7,754 nucleotides of DNA, taken from contig JASHSW010000245.1 of the NCBI GenBank assembly GCA_030038595.1, forward strand, positions 1 to 7,754, in the 5' to 3' direction. The notes beneath the pieces are model-generated. The model worked only from the letters and a program-made list of their open reading frames with translations, made no database searches and was not told the origin of the DNA. Of the stretch, positions 5,929-7,754 are shown piece by piece. Origin of the DNA: Methylovirgula sp. GTDB lineage: Bacteria; Pseudomonadota; Alphaproteobacteria; Rhizobiales; Beijerinckiaceae. A program made the position numbers and the translations under genes. Position 1 is the stretch's first letter, and each line of letters starts with the position of its first letter.

Positions 5929-6927
5929 TCACTTTGCTATTTCCCGCCCGGCGAGCGTGCCCGCCTTCCATCTTCTTTCGAAATCGGCGTAGGCGTCGGC
6001 CAAGCCCTCTTTCAGTCCGATCGACGCTTTCCAGCCCATGGCGCTCAATCGGCTCATGTCGACGAGCTTGCGCGGCGTGCCGTCCGGTTTGCCGGCATCG
6101 AACTCGAAGCGCCCCTTCCAACCGACGATCTCCGCCACGAGTTTCGCCAGACCGAGGATCGTCACCTCCTGCCCGCTGCCGACGTTGACGAGCTCCTCAC
6201 TGTCCCAGCGTTTCATGAGAAACACGCAGGCGTCCGCCAGATCGTCAACATGCAGGAACTCCCGGCGCGGCGTACCCGTGCCCCAGAGCACCACGCGCTC
6301 CGCGTTCTCCGCCTTGGCTTCATGAACGCGGCGCAACAGCGCCGCGACGACGTGGCTGTTCATCGGATCGTAGTTGTCGTTCGGGCCGTAAAGATTGGTG
6401 GGCATCGCCGCGATCAGGTTCATTCCGTATTCACGCCGATAGGCCTGGGCAAGCTTGACGCCGGCGATCTTGGCGATCGCATACCATTGGTTGGTTTCTT
6501 CCAATGGCCCGGAAAGCAGGCAGCTCTCCGGCATGGGTTGCGGCGCCAGGCGGGGATAGATGCACGAAGATCCGAGCAGCAAGATCTTGCGAACGCCGAC
6601 GCGGCGCGCGGCCTCGACGATGTTCGCCTCGATCATCAGATTGTCGTAGAGGAACTGGGCCGGAAAACTGGCATTCGCCAAGATGCCGCCGACGCGCGCC
6701 GCGGCGACGAACACGAACTCGGGGCGATGTTCGCCGATCCACGCCTCGGTATCGGCTTGGCGACGCAGATCGAGCGACGAAGGTGCGAGGCTGCTGAGAT
6801 CGGCGGCTTCGCGTGCCAGCCGCCGCATGAGCGCCGAGCCGACCATGCCGCGATGTCCTGCGACCCATACGCGCCGGCCGGCAAGGTCGATTGCGCTTTG
6901 CCGTGTCGCAAAGAAGTTCCCCGACAT
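5929..6927 (-). CDS. fcl: GDP-L-fucose synthase (GDP-4-keto-6-deoxymannose epimerase/reductase)
   Basis: This 332-residue cytosolic extended SDR enzyme carries out the last step of GDP-L-fucose synthesis: 3,5-epimerisation and NADPH reduction of the product of Gmd. The NADP-binding loop is GHRGMVG (residues 24-30). The active site is visible as S120 and C122 in GSSCIYP, Y149 and K153 in YAIAK, and H192 in NSHVV, with the same spacing as Ser107, Cys109, Tyr136, Lys140 and His179 of the E. coli enzyme. WGTGTPRREFLHVDD and KPDGTPRKL bind substrate in this family. The protein is slightly longer than E. coli Fcl because of a short N-terminal extension of about 14 residues. The ATG at 6927 is chosen because GAGG lies eight bases upstream (6936-6939); the frame stays open as far as 7152, but that part has no family similarity. 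It is divergent from gmd, its pathway partner. The sugar goes into surface polysaccharide. Confidence 0.96.
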   Translation of the reverse strand: MSGNFFATRQSAIDLAGRRVWVAGHRGMVGSALMRRLAREAADLSSLAPSSLDLRRQADTEAWIGEHRPEFVFVAAARVGGILANASFPAQFLYDNLMIEANIVEAARRVGVRKILLLGSSCIYPRLAPQPMPESCLLSGPLEETNQWYAIAKIAGVKLAQAYRREYGMNLIAAMPTNLYGPNDNYDPMNSHVVAALLRRVHEAKAENAERVVLWGTGTPRREFLHVDDLADACVFLMKRWDSEELVNVGSGQEVTILGLAKLVAEIVGWKGRFEFDAGKPDGTPRKLVDMSRLSAMGWKASIGLKEGLADAYADFERRWKAGTLAGREIAK

Positions 6928-7005
6928 CCGTGCCGCCTCAACGCAAGGAAGGGAGAGGAGCGCGCGCTCGCGCCGACGGCGCCGGGTTGCGCGCAAAGCG
7001 CCACC

Positions 7006-7034
7006 CTCGTAGGAGATCGACCCAATGCTGTCAA
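7006..7034 (-). promoter_or_regulatory. Candidate sigma70-type promoter of fcl
   Basis: On the minus strand a perfect -35 box TTGACA (7029-7034) is followed after 17 bp by TACGAG (7006-7011), a weak -10. Transcription would start near 6999, leaving a leader of about 70 bases before the fcl ATG. The -35 and spacing are ideal; the -10 matches only 3 of 6. Confidence 0.45.
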
Positions 7035-7166
7035 CAACGCCGCCGGCCGAGAACGCGCGCGCGACCGCTCGGGGCGCGAGCCTGCTTGCGAGTTGCGCGG
7101 CGCTCTTCCCCGTGCGCGGCGATTTTGCTAGCGTCTCTAAGATGTTCGCCACCGCCTTCCGCGCTT

Positions 7167-7170
7167 AAGG
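7167..7170 (+). promoter_or_regulatory. Ribosome binding site of gmd
   Basis: AAGG lies seven bases before the ATG at 7178 but only one base before the in-frame ATG at 7172, so 7178 is the better start. Confidence 0.6.
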
Positions 7171-7177
7171 CATGACC

Positions 7178-7754
7178 ATGTCTGCTGCGAAAACCGCGTT
7201 GATCACCGGCATCACCGGCCAGGACGGGGCGCTGCTCGCCGAATTGCTGCTCGGCAAAGGCTATGTTGTGCACGGGGTGAAGCGCCGCGCCTCGCTGATC
7301 AATACGGAGCGCGTCGATCATCTCTATCGCGATCCGCACGAACCGGCCGTGACTTTCTTCATGCACTACGGCGACCTCACCGATGCGACCAATCTCATCC
7401 GCATCGTGCAGGAAGCTCAGCCGGACGAGATCTACAATCTCGCCGCGCAAAGCCATGTGCAGGTGAGTTTCGAAACGGCGGAATATACGGCCAATGCCGA
7501 CGCGCTCGGGACGTTGCGCTTGCTTGAGGCGATCCGTATTCTTCGTCTCGCCGGAAAGACGCGCTTCTACCAGGCCTCGACGTCGGAGCTTTACGGCAAC
7601 GCCAAAGCGATCCCGCAGAACGAGGCGACGCCGTTTCATCCGCGCTCACCGTACGGGGCCGCCAAGCTTTATGCCTATTGGATCACGGTCAATTACCGCG
7701 AGGCCTACGCGATGCATGCCTCGAACGGCATCCTCTTCAACCACGAGGGCCCGA
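7178..7754 (+). CDS. gmd: GDP-mannose 4,6-dehydratase, 5' part only
   Basis: The frame runs off the window after 192 codons, about half to two thirds of the usual 320-370 residues. It opens with the SDR nucleotide-binding loop G-x-x-G-x-x-G (GITGQDG, residues 11-17). HYGDLTD (63-69) and [12 protein letters not shown] (87-98) follow. The catalytic residues are T135 and E137 in ASTSELYG, and Y159 and K163 in SPYGAAK, at the same spacing as Thr132, Glu134, Tyr156 and Lys160 of known Gmd enzymes. It converts GDP-D-mannose to GDP-4-keto-6-deoxy-D-mannose in the cytosol, which Fcl then turns into GDP-L-fucose; it could also feed GDP-rhamnose or GDP-perosamine if other genes lie nearby. The visible part ends just after LFNHEGP, where E. 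coli Gmd has NHESP. AAGG at 7167-7170 favours the ATG at 7178 over 7172. It is divergent from fcl across a 250-bp gap. I see no clear plus-strand promoter for it. Confidence 0.96.
   Translation, partial: MSAAKTALITGITGQDGALLAELLLGKGYVVHGVKRRASLINTERVDHLYRDPHEPAVTFFMHYGDLTDATNLIRIVQEAQPDEIYNLAAQSHVQVSFETAEYTANADALGTLRLLEAIRILRLAGKTRFYQASTSELYGNAKAIPQNEATPFHPRSPYGAAKLYAYWITVNYREAYAMHASNGILFNHEGP

Noticed and set aside
5755..7131. 458-codon plus-strand open frame opposite fcl
   Set aside because: It is the complementary shadow of fcl and resembles no protein family.
6928..7152. In-frame N-terminal extension of fcl to an ATG at 7152, giving 407 residues
   Set aside because: The extra 75 residues have no family similarity, are Arg/Ala-rich and cover the candidate promoter. 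The ATG at 6927 has GAGG at good distance and gives the normal Fcl length.
7031..7639. Long minus-strand open frame (202 codons) opposite gmd
   Set aside because: It is antisense to the unmistakable gmd coding sequence. Its composition (Arg- and His-rich) is that of a shadow frame in GC-rich DNA.

Overview
The window is GC-rich, tightly packed bacterial chromosome. Codon use, protein signatures and the short gaps suggest an alphaproteobacterium, most likely of the Rhizobiales (Hyphomicrobiales); this is inference from style and remembered homologues, not a search. I see no mobile elements, tRNAs, rRNAs or CRISPR arrays.

Left to right: the 3' end of a HAD-family phosphatase gene (2-250, +) overlaps mutT (247-648, +), a Nudix nucleotide-pool sanitiser. 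Six bases on, tail to tail, lies a small secreted L,D-transpeptidase (655-1173, -). It is divergent from mepA (1321-2253, +), a murein endopeptidase, across a 147-bp control region. Three bases after mepA begins an M3-family (Dcp-like) metallopeptidase (2257-4343, +), broken by one frameshift near 2746. Its stop codon overlaps that of a convergent DUF1810 gene (4340-4765, -). Next come a secreted protein built from four copies of a ~50-residue unit (4953-5687, +) and a good hairpin terminator (5727-5751). The right end holds the two GDP-L-fucose genes, unusually arranged head to head: fcl (5929-6927, -) and gmd (7178 to the window end, +).

The common theme is the cell envelope: one enzyme that makes peptidoglycan cross-links, one that cuts them, an oligopeptidase that could act on exported or cytoplasmic peptides, an exported repeat protein of unknown role, and GDP-fucose synthesis for surface polysaccharide. 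The divergent pairs suggest several short transcription units rather than one operon. The items most worth a second look are the fourfold-repeat secreted protein and the frameshifted M3 peptidase. The rest is mostly recognisable housekeeping and envelope biology, and I do not see clear evidence of a novel multi-gene system.
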